From: Stutzerimonas stutzeri
GTDB lineage: Bacteria; Pseudomonadota; Gammaproteobacteria; Pseudomonadales; Pseudomonadaceae
Length of the DNA stretch: 64,000 nucleotides
Assembly (NCBI RefSeq): GCF_002909485.1
Contig: NZ_PPXG01000004.1
Span: 1 to 64,000, forward strand
Direction of reading: 5' to 3'
Position numbers and translations under genes: made by a program. The notes beneath the pieces are model-generated. The model searched no databases, was not told the origin of the DNA, and worked only from the letters and a program-made list of their open reading frames with translations. Below are positions 37,206 through 46,067 of the stretch, piece after piece (position 1 is the first letter of the stretch; the number at the start of each line of letters is the position of its first letter).

Positions 37206-38647
37206 ATCTGTCCCAGTTGGCTGGTACGGGGCGTCAGCCAGGCAGCCCGCTACATGTAGCGCTGCCTGGTAATGGAGTGCTGAATATTGTTCGCTGGCTG
37301 CGGATTTTGCCTGGTCATCGATATGTCGGTTGTGCCGAGTGGAACGGTCGCACCGTACTGGCCAAGCTGATAGTGGGCTCCAAAGCGCAGCGTCATCATC
37401 AGCTCGAGCGAAGTGGCGCGCGGCTAATGGCGGAGCAGCAACTGCCGACGCCCGGCTTGCTGGCCGAGGGGTGGCAGGAGGGCGAAGGTGGCTGGCTGAT
37501 TTTCGATTGGCTCGACGATGCCGAAAGCCTCTGGGATGCCTGGCGCGCTGTAGAAACTGATGTGATGCTGTCTGACGGGCAAAGGGGTGTCCTTGGCGAA
37601 GCACTTGAATTGATCGCCAGGATGCATGCGCGCGGCATCTGGCAGGCCGATCTGCATCTCGATAACTTATTGCGGGCGGGCGACCAGCTTTACGTTGTCG
37701 ATGGCGGCGGTGTGAAAGCGAAAGTGCCCGGAGCTCCGTTGTGCCGCGAGCAAGTGCTGGAAAATCTTGGCGTGTTCTTCGCGCAGTTGCCCGCGGAGGT
37801 CGATCCGTTCATTGAAGAGCTGCTGGTCCACTACCTGCTCGCCAATAGCGAGCATGCGTTGCCGCTGGAAGCGTTGCTCAAAGACATTCACAAGACTCGC
37901 GCCTGGCGCTTGAACGATTATCTGAAGAAGGTAGCGCGCGACTGTAGTCTGTTCAGCGCGCGTATCGGCGCGTTTGGTGCGCAGGTGGTGCGGCGTGACG
38001 AGGAAGTAGCGCTGCGGGTTGTTCTTGCTGATCCCAATGCATTTATCGCACAAGGCGAGCTTCTGAAAGACGGTGGCAGCGCGACGGTCGCCAGCATTGA
38101 GTCGAACGGTCGAGCGCTTCTGATCAAGCGCTACAACATCAAGAATCCGCTGCATTGGCTCAAACGCTTCTGGCGCCCCAGCCGGGCCTGGCACAGTTGG
38201 GTCGAAGGTAACCGTCTCGATTTCTTAGGGATTGCCACGCCTCGCCTGCTGGCTGTGATCGAGCGTCGTTGGTTGTGGATGCGTGGCCCTGCGTGGCTAA
38301 TTACCGAATTGCTGCACGGTAAAGATATAATCGCGCGTTTTAAGCCATACCTGGATGGTTGCCCGCCCGAGCTTGAGCTGTCCGCTTTGGATCGACTGTT
38401 CGCGGCGCTGATTCGTCAGCGCATCAGTCATGGCGATCTAAAGGGACATAATCTGTTTTGGGAGCAGGGTCGTTGGGTCCTGATCGACCTTGATGCTGTG
38501 CAGCAGCACGACAGCGACTCGAGCTTTGCACGCGCCTATGCCAAGGATCGTGCACGCTTTCTGCGTAACTGGCCGGTCGATAGCGCCCTGTATCGGCTGC
38601 TTGACCAACGTTTACCCGCGGTGCCCGGCACCCGTATCGAAGATTAA
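37202..38647 (+). CDS. Two-domain kinase-like LPS core protein
   Basis: 481 aa, corresponding by position to P. aeruginosa PA5006. It has two kinase-like halves. The first has MHARGIWQADLHLDNLLRAG then YVVDGGGVK (around residues 140-180). The second has ALLIKRYNIKNPLHWLKRFW, RISHGDLKGHNLFWEQGRW and LIDLDAVQQHD (around 300-440). Both contain an H-x-D-L type catalytic loop, so both may be active. It overlaps wapQ by 4 nt, so it is co-translated. The substrate is unknown; a core sugar or a regulatory target is likely. Confidence 0.8.
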   Translation: MNLSQLAGTGRQPGSPLHVALPGNGVLNIVRWLRILPGHRYVGCAEWNGRTVLAKLIVGSKAQRHHQLERSGARLMAEQQLPTPGLLAEGWQEGEGGWLIFDWLDDAESLWDAWRAVETDVMLSDGQRGVLGEALELIARMHARGIWQADLHLDNLLRAGDQLYVVDGGGVKAKVPGAPLCREQVLENLGVFFAQLPAEVDPFIEELLVHYLLANSEHALPLEALLKDIHKTRAWRLNDYLKKVARDCSLFSARIGAFGAQVVRRDEEVALRVVLADPNAFIAQGELLKDGGSATVASIESNGRALLIKRYNIKNPLHWLKRFWRPSRAWHSWVEGNRLDFLGIATPRLLAVIERRWLWMRGPAWLITELLHGKDIIARFKPYLDGCPPELELSALDRLFAALIRQRISHGDLKGHNLFWEQGRWVLIDLDAVQQHDSDSSFARAYAKDRARFLRNWPVDSALYRLLDQRLPAVPGTRIED

Positions 38648-38659
38648 GAGGCATTACCC

Positions 38660-40414
38660 GTGGCATTGACGATTCTCGGCCTTTCCGGCGCCCTCAGTCA
38701 TGATCCTTCCGCCGCCCTATACATCGACGGCAAGCTGATCGCCGCCGTTGAAGAAGAGCGCTTCGTACGCGACAAGCATGCCAAGAACCGCATGCCCTAT
38801 GAGTCGGCGAAGTTCTGCCTGGAACAGGCTGGCATCAAACCGGCGGATGTCGACGTGGTGGCGATTCCCTTCGCACCCATCAGCATCTTCGAGAAGGCGC
38901 GCTGGCATTATGCCAAGCGTTACTGGTACGCACCGGATCGTGCGCTGGATGCCATTCTTATGGGCAACCGCCGCTACTACCGTTACAAGAAGCGCATCGA
39001 GTGGTGCTTGCAGCAACTGGGCTTTGACCTGAAGAAGGTCAAGCTGCAGCCGGTCGAGCATCACCTGGCCCACGCCTCCAGCGCCTACCATTGCTCGGGC
39101 TTCACCGAGAAGACCGCCATTCTCGGTATCGATGGCAAGGGGGAGTACGCCACCACCTTCTTCGGTTGGGGCGAAAACGGCAAGATCCACAAGATCAAGG
39201 AGTTCTACGATCCGGACTCCTTGGGCGGGTTGTATGGCGCGATCACCGAATACCTCGGCTTCGAGATGCTCGACGGCGAGTTCAAGGTAATGGGCATGGC
39301 GCCCTATGGCGACGCCGCCAAGTACGATTTCTCGCGACTGGCCAAATTCGAGAACGGCGAGCTGACCATTAATACCGATTACGCGAATGTCATCGGCTTC
39401 CGTCGCTACAAGGAGAAGGGCAAGGGCTACTACTTCTCTCCCAGGCTGATCGAGTGGCTGGGGCCCAAGCGCGAAGGCGATATCGCCGACGACCCCTACA
39501 TCCATTACGCGGCCGCCATGCAGGCGCTGTTCGAAAAGCTCGCGCTGCAGATGATGGACTACTACCTGGGCGACATCCTCCGCGAGACCGGCAAGATTGC
39601 CTTCGCCGGCGGTTGCGCGCTGAACGTCAAGCTCAACCAGAAGATCATCGCCCGTGACGAGGTCAAGGAGCTTTTCGTCCAGCCCGCGTCTGGTGATGCC
39701 GGTACCGCGGTTGGTGCTGCAGCCTATGTTTCGCACCAGCGCGGCGTTCCCGTTGAGAAAATGGAGCACGTCTACCTTGGGCCGTCCTACTCGAACGAGG
39801 ACGTGATCGCGGCCTGCGCTCGTCATCCGAACAAGCCAGCATGGCAGCAAATCGACGATGTGCCTCAGCGCATAGCGAAAATCATGGTTGAGGGGAATCC
39901 GGTCGCCTGGTTTCAAGGCCGTATGGAGTTCGGCCCACGCGCCCTTGGCGGGCGGTCTATTATCGGTTGTCCGAGCATCCCTGGCGTCGCTGATCGGATT
40001 AACGAACAAATCAAGTTCCGCGAGCGCTGGCGACCCTTCTGCCCGTCCATGCTCGATACCGTTGCGACGCAGATGCTCAAGGTCGATCATCCGAGCCCGT
40101 TCATGACCTTTACCTTCGAGGTCAACGAGGGCTGGAAGGAGCGCGTCGGCGAGGTGATCCATGAAGACGGCACCTCCCGCGCCCAGGTTCTCGAGCGCCG
40201 CCACAACCCGCGCTGGTATGACCTGATGCTTGAGTTGGAAAAGCTGACCGGCAATGGCGTGTCGCTGAATACCTCCCTCAATCGCCGCGGTGAGCCGATG
40301 ATCTGCTCACCGACCGATGCGCTGAACATGTTCTATGGCTCGGATCTGCAGTATCTGATCATGGAGGATATTCTCGTGCTCAAGGGTGACAAGGAGTGGT
40401 ATGACCAGCCCTGA
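38660..40414 (+). CDS. wapO: LPS core heptose O-carbamoyltransferase WapO
   Basis: 584 aa, NodU/CmcH-family carbamoyltransferase. In Pseudomonas it carbamoylates O-7 of heptose II using carbamoyl phosphate. Seen: LSGALSHDPSAALYIDGKL and EEERFVRDKHAKNRMP at the N-terminus, the metal/adenylate site VEHHLAHASSAYHCSGF, GGCALNVKLNQKI, and the C-terminal FGPRALGGRSIIG. It starts with GTG at 38660 with AGAGG upstream. It closes the conserved inner-core part; the genes downstream are strain-specific. Confidence 0.9.
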   Translation: MALTILGLSGALSHDPSAALYIDGKLIAAVEEERFVRDKHAKNRMPYESAKFCLEQAGIKPADVDVVAIPFAPISIFEKARWHYAKRYWYAPDRALDAILMGNRRYYRYKKRIEWCLQQLGFDLKKVKLQPVEHHLAHASSAYHCSGFTEKTAILGIDGKGEYATTFFGWGENGKIHKIKEFYDPDSLGGLYGAITEYLGFEMLDGEFKVMGMAPYGDAAKYDFSRLAKFENGELTINTDYANVIGFRRYKEKGKGYYFSPRLIEWLGPKREGDIADDPYIHYAAAMQALFEKLALQMMDYYLGDILRETGKIAFAGGCALNVKLNQKIIARDEVKELFVQPASGDAGTAVGAAAYVSHQRGVPVEKMEHVYLGPSYSNEDVIAACARHPNKPAWQQIDDVPQRIAKIMVEGNPVAWFQGRMEFGPRALGGRSIIGCPSIPGVADRINEQIKFRERWRPFCPSMLDTVATQMLKVDHPSPFMTFTFEVNEGWKERVGEVIHEDGTSRAQVLERRHNPRWYDLMLELEKLTGNGVSLNTSLNRRGEPMICSPTDALNMFYGSDLQYLIMEDILVLKGDKEWYDQP

Positions 40415-40462
40415 GGCACGCTGGTGTTCGCTGCCCCTGCTTGTGAGCGAAGGTAAGGACGC

Positions 40463-41560
40463 GTGAACCATATTGTCTATTTCTCTAAGATGTTCCAGGC
40501 CGTTCCTCATCTAGCGCAGGTGGCCACATTGTTGCCTGGCACATTTATTTCCAATCGTCGCACTACGTTGGCGGCCACGCGCAAGCTTTACCCGCAGCTT
40601 GAGCAGGCTCGTTATTCGAGGTGGCTGGGGCGATTGGCAGCGGGTAACCGAATGATGAGCGAGGCCGATGTAATAGTTACCGGGTCGCCGTATCGCAGTT
40701 TCCTGAAGCCCTACGCGTCGAAGAAATGTACCGTTTTTCATGGCACCTACATGTTGCTGAGCAAGGATGCCTTTCTGAGCAATGCGCACTTCGACCTGCT
40801 ATGTGTGATTGGGCCGCGTATGCAGCAAATGATTAACCGGTTTGCCGATCAGGTAGAGGTCAATACCGCTGCTACAGGATTTCTTCCGTTTTGCGAGTTC
40901 CCAGAGAAGTCTCCAGAGCAGCGCGAATCCGTGCTGCTTGACTTGGGCTTGGCGCCTGACCGGCAAACCATACTTTTTACGCCGAGTCGTCGTGGCGTTG
41001 GGTCATGGGATTTGCTGGCAGAGAGCTTGGTGCAGAACACTCCCGCGCAGTTCAATCTCATCTTGCGGCCTCATCCCAGCCAGGCATTGACTTCACGTGC
41101 CAAGGACCGCGATAGCTTCCGGCGAGTGGCGGCCCTGGCTAAGAGGCGCCCGCATACATTGCTGGATCTGACGTCCTATCCGCTTTCCACGCTCCTGTCG
41201 GTGGCTGACCTGATGGTGTCGGATGCCAACTCCCCTGCCGAGGAGTCTCTGTTCTACGATGTGCCGCAGCTGTTAATCGAGACCCCCCAGTTTTCGCGAG
41301 AAGTATTGGCCCAAATGGGGCGTGACGAGGGGATGCACCCTGGCGACATGGATCAGTTGTTGACGCTTTACGACTGCGGACCCTCGGTATTTATAAATGA
41401 AGAAGGGGTGGATCTTTCCTCTTCTATCGAAAGAGCTTTTGTGGAGCGAGACGATCGCGCACGGCGGCGTCAGGGTTATTTCTCGTGGGTATTTGGCAAG
41501 CGAGATCGTTTGGCCAACCAGCGGGTCGCCGAAGCTATATCCGCCAGCTTTCTTAATTAG
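40463..41560 (+). CDS. Putative TagF-like glycosyl/glycerophosphotransferase
   Basis: 365 aa resembling the CDP-glycerol glycerophosphotransferase (TagF/TagB) superfamily, GT-B fold. The signature blocks are ILFTPSRRGVGSWDLLAESL, FNLILRPHPSQ and VADLMVSDANSPAEESLFYD. No signal peptide or membrane segment. GTG start at 40463. It stands directly before pseB, whose start follows the stop by 9 bp, so it is the first gene of the Pse block. It could be the pseudaminic acid transferase or add a glycerol-phosphate-like group; the sequence does not decide. Confidence 0.65.
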   Translation: MNHIVYFSKMFQAVPHLAQVATLLPGTFISNRRTTLAATRKLYPQLEQARYSRWLGRLAAGNRMMSEADVIVTGSPYRSFLKPYASKKCTVFHGTYMLLSKDAFLSNAHFDLLCVIGPRMQQMINRFADQVEVNTAATGFLPFCEFPEKSPEQRESVLLDLGLAPDRQTILFTPSRRGVGSWDLLAESLVQNTPAQFNLILRPHPSQALTSRAKDRDSFRRVAALAKRRPHTLLDLTSYPLSTLLSVADLMVSDANSPAEESLFYDVPQLLIETPQFSREVLAQMGRDEGMHPGDMDQLLTLYDCGPSVFINEEGVDLSSSIERAFVERDDRARRRQGYFSWVFGKRDRLANQRVAEAISASFLN

Positions 41561-41569
41561 GTGAACAGT

Positions 41570-42568
41570 ATGTTGAGAGATAAGGTCATCCTTGTTACCG
41601 GTGGCACCGGCTCGTTCGGCAACACCTTCGTGCCGATGACCCTCGCCAAGTACAACCCCAAAAAAATAATCATCTTTTCTCGTGACGAGATGAAGCAGTG
41701 GGACATGGCCAAGAAGTTTGAGGGCGACAAGCGTGTGCGCTTCTTCATCGGCGACGTGCGTGACAAGGACCGTCTCTACCGTGCGCTGGATGGCGTCGAC
41801 TACGTGGTGCATGCGGCAGCAACCAAGATCGTGCCGACCGCTGAATACAACCCCTTCGAGTGCGTCAAGACCAATGTTGACGGCGCCATGAACCTGATCG
41901 ACGCCTGCATCGATAAAGGCGTCAAGGGGGTGGTCGCCCTCTCCACTGACAAAGCCAGCAGTCCAATCAACCTATACGGCGCTACCAAGCTGGCCTCCGA
42001 CAAGCTGTTTGTCGCCGGTAACTCTTATTCCGGGGAGCATGGCACCCGCTTTTCTGTAGTGCGCTATGGCAACGTCATGGGATCGCGCGGTTCGGTCATT
42101 CCTTTCTTCATGTCCATCAAAGACAAGGGCGTGCTGCCGATCACCGACGAGCGCATGACGCGTTTTATGATCTCGCTTGAGCAGGGCGTCGAGCTGGTTT
42201 GGCATGCGTTCGAGGACATGGAAGGCGGCGAGATCTACGTGAAGAAGATTCCGTCAATGAAAGTGACGGATCTGGCCCGCGTTGTGGCTCCCGAGGCACA
42301 GCATGAGATCATCGGTATTCGCCCGGGCGAGAAACTGCATGAGCAGATGATCAGCGCGGAGGATGCCTACTACACGTACGAGTATCCCGAGCACTTTAAA
42401 ATTCTGCCGACCATTCACAGTTGGGCCATCTGCCCGAAGCGTATCAAGGATGGCAAGAAGGTCCCCGAAGGCTTCGTCTATGCCAGTGACAACAACAGCG
42501 AGTGGATGAGCGACGCCGATTTGCAGGCCTGGATCGACGCCCATTGCGAAAAAATCGGGAGCATCTGA
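41570..42568 (+). CDS. pseB: UDP-GlcNAc 4,6-dehydratase (inverting) PseB
   Basis: 332 aa, short-chain dehydrogenase family; first step of CMP-pseudaminic acid synthesis, with C5 inversion. Seen: the nucleotide-binding ILVTGGTGSFGNTFV, YVVHAAATKIVPTAEYNPFE, and the active-site STDKASSPINLYGATKLASD. ATG 41570 is preferred because AGGTGA precedes it by 5 nt; a GTG at 41561 is possible. It is followed 3 bp later by pseC. Confidence 0.95.
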   Translation: MLRDKVILVTGGTGSFGNTFVPMTLAKYNPKKIIIFSRDEMKQWDMAKKFEGDKRVRFFIGDVRDKDRLYRALDGVDYVVHAAATKIVPTAEYNPFECVKTNVDGAMNLIDACIDKGVKGVVALSTDKASSPINLYGATKLASDKLFVAGNSYSGEHGTRFSVVRYGNVMGSRGSVIPFFMSIKDKGVLPITDERMTRFMISLEQGVELVWHAFEDMEGGEIYVKKIPSMKVTDLARVVAPEAQHEIIGIRPGEKLHEQMISAEDAYYTYEYPEHFKILPTIHSWAICPKRIKDGKKVPEGFVYASDNNSEWMSDADLQAWIDAHCEKIGSI

Positions 42569-42571
42569 GCG

Positions 42572-43732
42572 ATGATTCCCTACGGCCGTCAAGACATCAC
42601 CCAGGCCGATATCGACGCGGTGGTGACTGTGCTGCAATCAGACTTCCTCACTCAGGGACCGATGGTGCCGCGCTTCGAGCAAGCCGTGGCGGAGTATGTA
42701 GGTGCTCGCCATGCGCTGGCTGTGAACAGTGCTACCTCGGCGTTGCACATTGCCTGCCTGGCTCTGGGGCTTGGTCCCGATGACTACCTGTGGACAACGC
42801 CGATCACTTTCGTTGCCTCGGCCAACTGCGGCCTTTACTGTGGCGCTCAGGTCGACTTCGTCGATATTGATCCGCGCACCTATAACCTCTGCCCCAAAGC
42901 CTTGGCTCATAAGCTGGAGCAGGCCGAGCGCGACGGCAAGCTGCCCAAAGTGGTGGTCGCCGTGCATCTGTGTGGGCAACCCTGCGATATGCAGGCAATC
43001 CACGAACTAGCCCATCGCTACGGGTGCAAGGTCATCGAGGATGCTTCGCACGCCATCGGAGGCAAATACCGCGGCGAATTCATCGGCAACTGCAGCTATA
43101 GCGACATCACGGTGTTCAGCTTCCACCCGGTAAAGATCATCACCACCGCGGAGGGCGGGATGGCGCTGACCAACGATGCGGAATTGGCCGGCAAGATGGC
43201 TCTGCTGCGCAGTCATGGCATCACTCGCGATCCGGCACTGATGACCCACGATGCCGATGGGCCCTGGTATTACCAGCAGATCGACCTCGGCTTCAACTAC
43301 CGCATGACGGAGCTGCAGGCTGCGCTGGGCATAACCCAGATGGAGCGCCTGGACCACTATGTTGCGCGCCGCCATCAGTTGGCCCGGCGTTATGACGAAC
43401 TGCTGGCCGGTTTGCCGATCACCACGCCCTGGCAGCATCCGGACAGCTACTCTGGCCTGCACCTCTACGTCATTCGCCTGCAGCAGGAAAAGATCGACAA
43501 GACTCATAGGCAGGTATTCGAGTTGCTGCGCGAGCTGGGCATTGGCGTCAACCTGCACTACATCCCGGTACATACTCAGCCGTACTACCAGCGCATGGGC
43601 TTCCAGGTCGGGAATTTCCCTGAGGCCGAATGCTATTACGCCGAGGCCATCAGCCTGCCAATGTTCCAGACCATGAGCGAGGATCAGCAGGACGAGGTGG
43701 TTGCCGCGGTACGCCAGGTGATCGCCTCGTGA
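42572..43732 (+). CDS. pseC: PseC, UDP-4-keto-6-deoxy-AltNAc aminotransferase
   Basis: 386 aa, DegT/DnrJ/EryC1 PLP aminotransferase; makes UDP-4-amino-4,6-dideoxy-beta-L-AltNAc from the PseB product. The start MIPYGRQDITQADIDAVVTV is typical of PseC. The PLP lysine is in SFHPVKIITTAEGGM; VIEDASHAIGGKYRGEFIG and the C-terminal HYIPVHTQPYYQRMGF are family blocks. The stop overlaps the GTG of pseF. Confidence 0.95.
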   Translation: MIPYGRQDITQADIDAVVTVLQSDFLTQGPMVPRFEQAVAEYVGARHALAVNSATSALHIACLALGLGPDDYLWTTPITFVASANCGLYCGAQVDFVDIDPRTYNLCPKALAHKLEQAERDGKLPKVVVAVHLCGQPCDMQAIHELAHRYGCKVIEDASHAIGGKYRGEFIGNCSYSDITVFSFHPVKIITTAEGGMALTNDAELAGKMALLRSHGITRDPALMTHDADGPWYYQQIDLGFNYRMTELQAALGITQMERLDHYVARRHQLARRYDELLAGLPITTPWQHPDSYSGLHLYVIRLQQEKIDKTHRQVFELLRELGIGVNLHYIPVHTQPYYQRMGFQVGNFPEAECYYAEAISLPMFQTMSEDQQDEVVAAVRQVIAS

Positions 43733-44427
43733 GAGTGGCGATGATACCCGCCCGCGGCGGCAGCAAGCGTATCCCGCGTAAGAACGTCAAGTCGTTCTGC
43801 GGCAAGCCGATGATTGCCCGCTCGATCGAAGCTGCGCTGGAAAGCGGCTGCTTTGACCGGGTCATCGTCTCGACCGACGATGCTGAAATCGCTGAAATCT
43901 CCTGCAACCATGGCGCTGAAGTACCTTTCATGCGTCCGCCTGAACTTTCCGATGACCATACTGGGACCGTCCCGGTCATTCGTCATGCAATCGAGTGGCT
44001 GCTCGCCAACGGTGAGTGCCCGCAGCAGGTGTGCTGTATCTATGCCACCGCGCCCTTCATAAGTGGTGAAGATATCCGCCGAGGGTTACAGGTGCTGGGT
44101 GAAAGCCATTGTGATTACGCCTTCTCGGTCACCAGCTATGCTTTTCCGGTCCAGCGCGCGATACGCATTACTCATGAAGGTCGTGTGAGCATGCTCCAGC
44201 CTGAGCATTGCAATACTCGCTCTCAGGATTTAGAAGAGGCCTACCATGACGCGGGACAGTTCTATTGGGGGCGTGTCAGCGCGTGGCTGGAAGGTAAGCC
44301 TGTTTTCGGCTCGCATTCAGCGCCGGTCCTGCTGCCACGCCATCGTGTTCAGGATATCGATACCCCCGAAGACTGGGTGCGCGCCGAGTGGCTGTTCAAG
44401 GCAATGCAAGGGCAGACGGAGCAGTGA
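43729..44427 (+). CDS. pseF: CMP-pseudaminic acid cytidylyltransferase PseF
   Basis: 232 aa; activates Pse with CTP, the last step of the pathway. N-terminal CTP-binding MRVAMIPARGGSKRIPRKNV is diagnostic; TDDAEIAEISCNHGAEVPFM and the C-terminal DIDTPEDWVRAEWLFKAM follow. GTG at 43729 overlaps the pseC stop (GTGA); the longer frame beginning at 43630 is read-through of pseC sequence in another phase. It stops 2 bp before pseG. Confidence 0.94.
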   Translation: MRVAMIPARGGSKRIPRKNVKSFCGKPMIARSIEAALESGCFDRVIVSTDDAEIAEISCNHGAEVPFMRPPELSDDHTGTVPVIRHAIEWLLANGECPQQVCCIYATAPFISGEDIRRGLQVLGESHCDYAFSVTSYAFPVQRAIRITHEGRVSMLQPEHCNTRSQDLEEAYHDAGQFYWGRVSAWLEGKPVFGSHSAPVLLPRHRVQDIDTPEDWVRAEWLFKAMQGQTEQ

Positions 44428-44429
44428 CC

Positions 44430-45545
44430 ATGAAGGTTGCTTTTCGTGTTGATGCTTCGTTGCAAATGGGTAGCGGCCATGTGATGCGTTGTCTGACCCT
44501 GGCCGATGCGCTTGCTGCCCGCGGTGCGGCATGCGTGTTCATCTGCCGCGCGCACCCAGGCAACCTGCTTGACTTAGTTCGCAGCAAGGGGCATGCCGCC
44601 CAAGCCCTGCCGGTAACGTCGGCATCTGCAGGAGCGAGCTCGCTTGAGTTCACTGCCATTGGCGATGAACCGGTCCCCGTCCACAGTCATTGGCTCGGGG
44701 CCACCCAGGACGAAGATGCCGAGGCCTGCGCGCCCATTCTTGCCGAGCTGCAGCCGGACTGGTTAATCGTCGATCACTACGCATTGGATGCCCGCTGGGA
44801 GCTGCTCCTCAGAGCACATTGCCGACGGCTGATGGTTATCGACGACTTGGCTGACAGGGCTCACGCGTGCGACCTGCTGCTCGACCAGACCTTTGGCCGT
44901 GATGCCAAGGACTACCAAGCATGGGTGCCCAGCAATTGCCAAATGCTATGCGGTTCGCAATATGCACTGTTGCGTCCTGAATTCGCCGCTCTGCGCGCCT
45001 ACAGCCTGCAGCGGCGCGCCAGGCCGCAGCTGCGTCAATTGCTGATCACCATGGGCGGTGTCGACAAGGACAATGCCACCGGGCAAGTGCTGATGGCTCT
45101 ACGCGTCTGTCCGCTCCCCGCGGACTGCCGAGTCACCGTGGTCATGGGCGCTACCGCACCCTGGCTGTCCGAGGTGAAGCAGCTAGCCCGGGAAATGCCC
45201 TGGCCAACTCGGGTTCTGGTCGGCGTGAACGATATGGCGCAACTGATGGCCGATAGCGATCTGGCGGTCGGCGCAGCAGGCGCTACCTCATGGGAGCGTT
45301 GCTGCCTGGGCCTTCCGACGATCATGATAGTGCTGGCCAACAATCAGTGGCAGGTCGCTCAAGGCCTCGAAAAGGCTGGAGCGGCGTCGGTCATTGAACG
45401 ACGTCAGGACATTGCCGAGCTCCTGCCTATCCATCTTTCTGCCTTGACCGAACCTATCATATCCCTCCAGACCATGAGTCAGCTCGCTATGCCTATAGTC
45501 GAGGGGCGGGGCGCTTACCTTATCGCTCGGCTATTGGAGGCTTGA
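44430..45545 (+). CDS. pseG: UDP-sugar hydrolase PseG
   Basis: 371 aa; removes UDP from UDP-2,4-diacetamido-2,4,6-trideoxy-beta-L-altropyranose. GT-B-like fold with start MKVAFRVDASLQMGSGHVMR (His in GSGHVMRC is the catalytic region), VDHYALDARWE, TMGGVDKDNATGQVL and the donor-site AAGATSWERCCLGLPTI. ATG 44430 matches the family start; 14 upstream codons in the open frame lie inside pseF and are dropped. It is followed directly by pseH. Confidence 0.94.
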   Translation: MKVAFRVDASLQMGSGHVMRCLTLADALAARGAACVFICRAHPGNLLDLVRSKGHAAQALPVTSASAGASSLEFTAIGDEPVPVHSHWLGATQDEDAEACAPILAELQPDWLIVDHYALDARWELLLRAHCRRLMVIDDLADRAHACDLLLDQTFGRDAKDYQAWVPSNCQMLCGSQYALLRPEFAALRAYSLQRRARPQLRQLLITMGGVDKDNATGQVLMALRVCPLPADCRVTVVMGATAPWLSEVKQLAREMPWPTRVLVGVNDMAQLMADSDLAVGAAGATSWERCCLGLPTIMIVLANNQWQVAQGLEKAGAASVIERRQDIAELLPIHLSALTEPIISLQTMSQLAMPIVEGRGAYLIARLLEA

Positions 45546-45546
45546 C

Positions 45547-46062
45547 GTGACCCTAGTGCCTCAACAGCGGGTACGACCGATGACCGCAGCCGATCTTGAA
45601 AAGGTATTGGCTTGGCGCAATCATCCGGACATCCGGCGCTATATGTATACCCAGCACGAGATCTCGCTGGAAGAGCATGCTCGCTGGTTCGAAAAAGCCT
45701 CGCGGGACGCCGGGCTCCATCTGCTGGTGTTCGAAAGCGGCGCCATGCCGTTCGGTTTCGTCAAAATCCAACAGATCGCCCCCGGAGGGGTAGGCGAATG
45801 GGGCTTCTATGCCGCTCCTGATGCACCCAAGGGCACCGGGCGGCAGCTGGGCCTGGCCGCGTTGCGCTATGCCTTCACGAAGGCGGCGATGCACAAACTC
45901 TGCGGTCAGGCGATGATCTACAACGAGCGCTCCATCCGCTTTCATCAAACTCTAGGCTTCCAAAAGGAAGGGCTCCTGCGCCAGCACCATTTCGATGGGC
46001 TGAGCTACCACGACGTTGTGTGTTTTGGCCTGCTTGCGAACGAGTGGCAGGCAAACCTCTGA
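45547..46062 (+). CDS. pseH: PseH, N-acetyltransferase
   Basis: 171 aa, GNAT family; acetylates the 4-amino group of the PseC product with acetyl-CoA. Seen: VLAWRNHPDIRRYMYTQHEI near the N-terminus (typical PseH), GEWGFYAAPDAPKGTGRQLG as the acetyl-CoA loop region, and NERSIRFHQTLGFQKEGLLR. Starts with GTG at 45547, one base after the pseG stop. It is the fifth of six contiguous pse genes. Confidence 0.92.
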   Translation: MTLVPQQRVRPMTAADLEKVLAWRNHPDIRRYMYTQHEISLEEHARWFEKASRDAGLHLLVFESGAMPFGFVKIQQIAPGGVGEWGFYAAPDAPKGTGRQLGLAALRYAFTKAAMHKLCGQAMIYNERSIRFHQTLGFQKEGLLRQHHFDGLSYHDVVCFGLLANEWQANL

Positions 46063-46067
46063 GAAAA

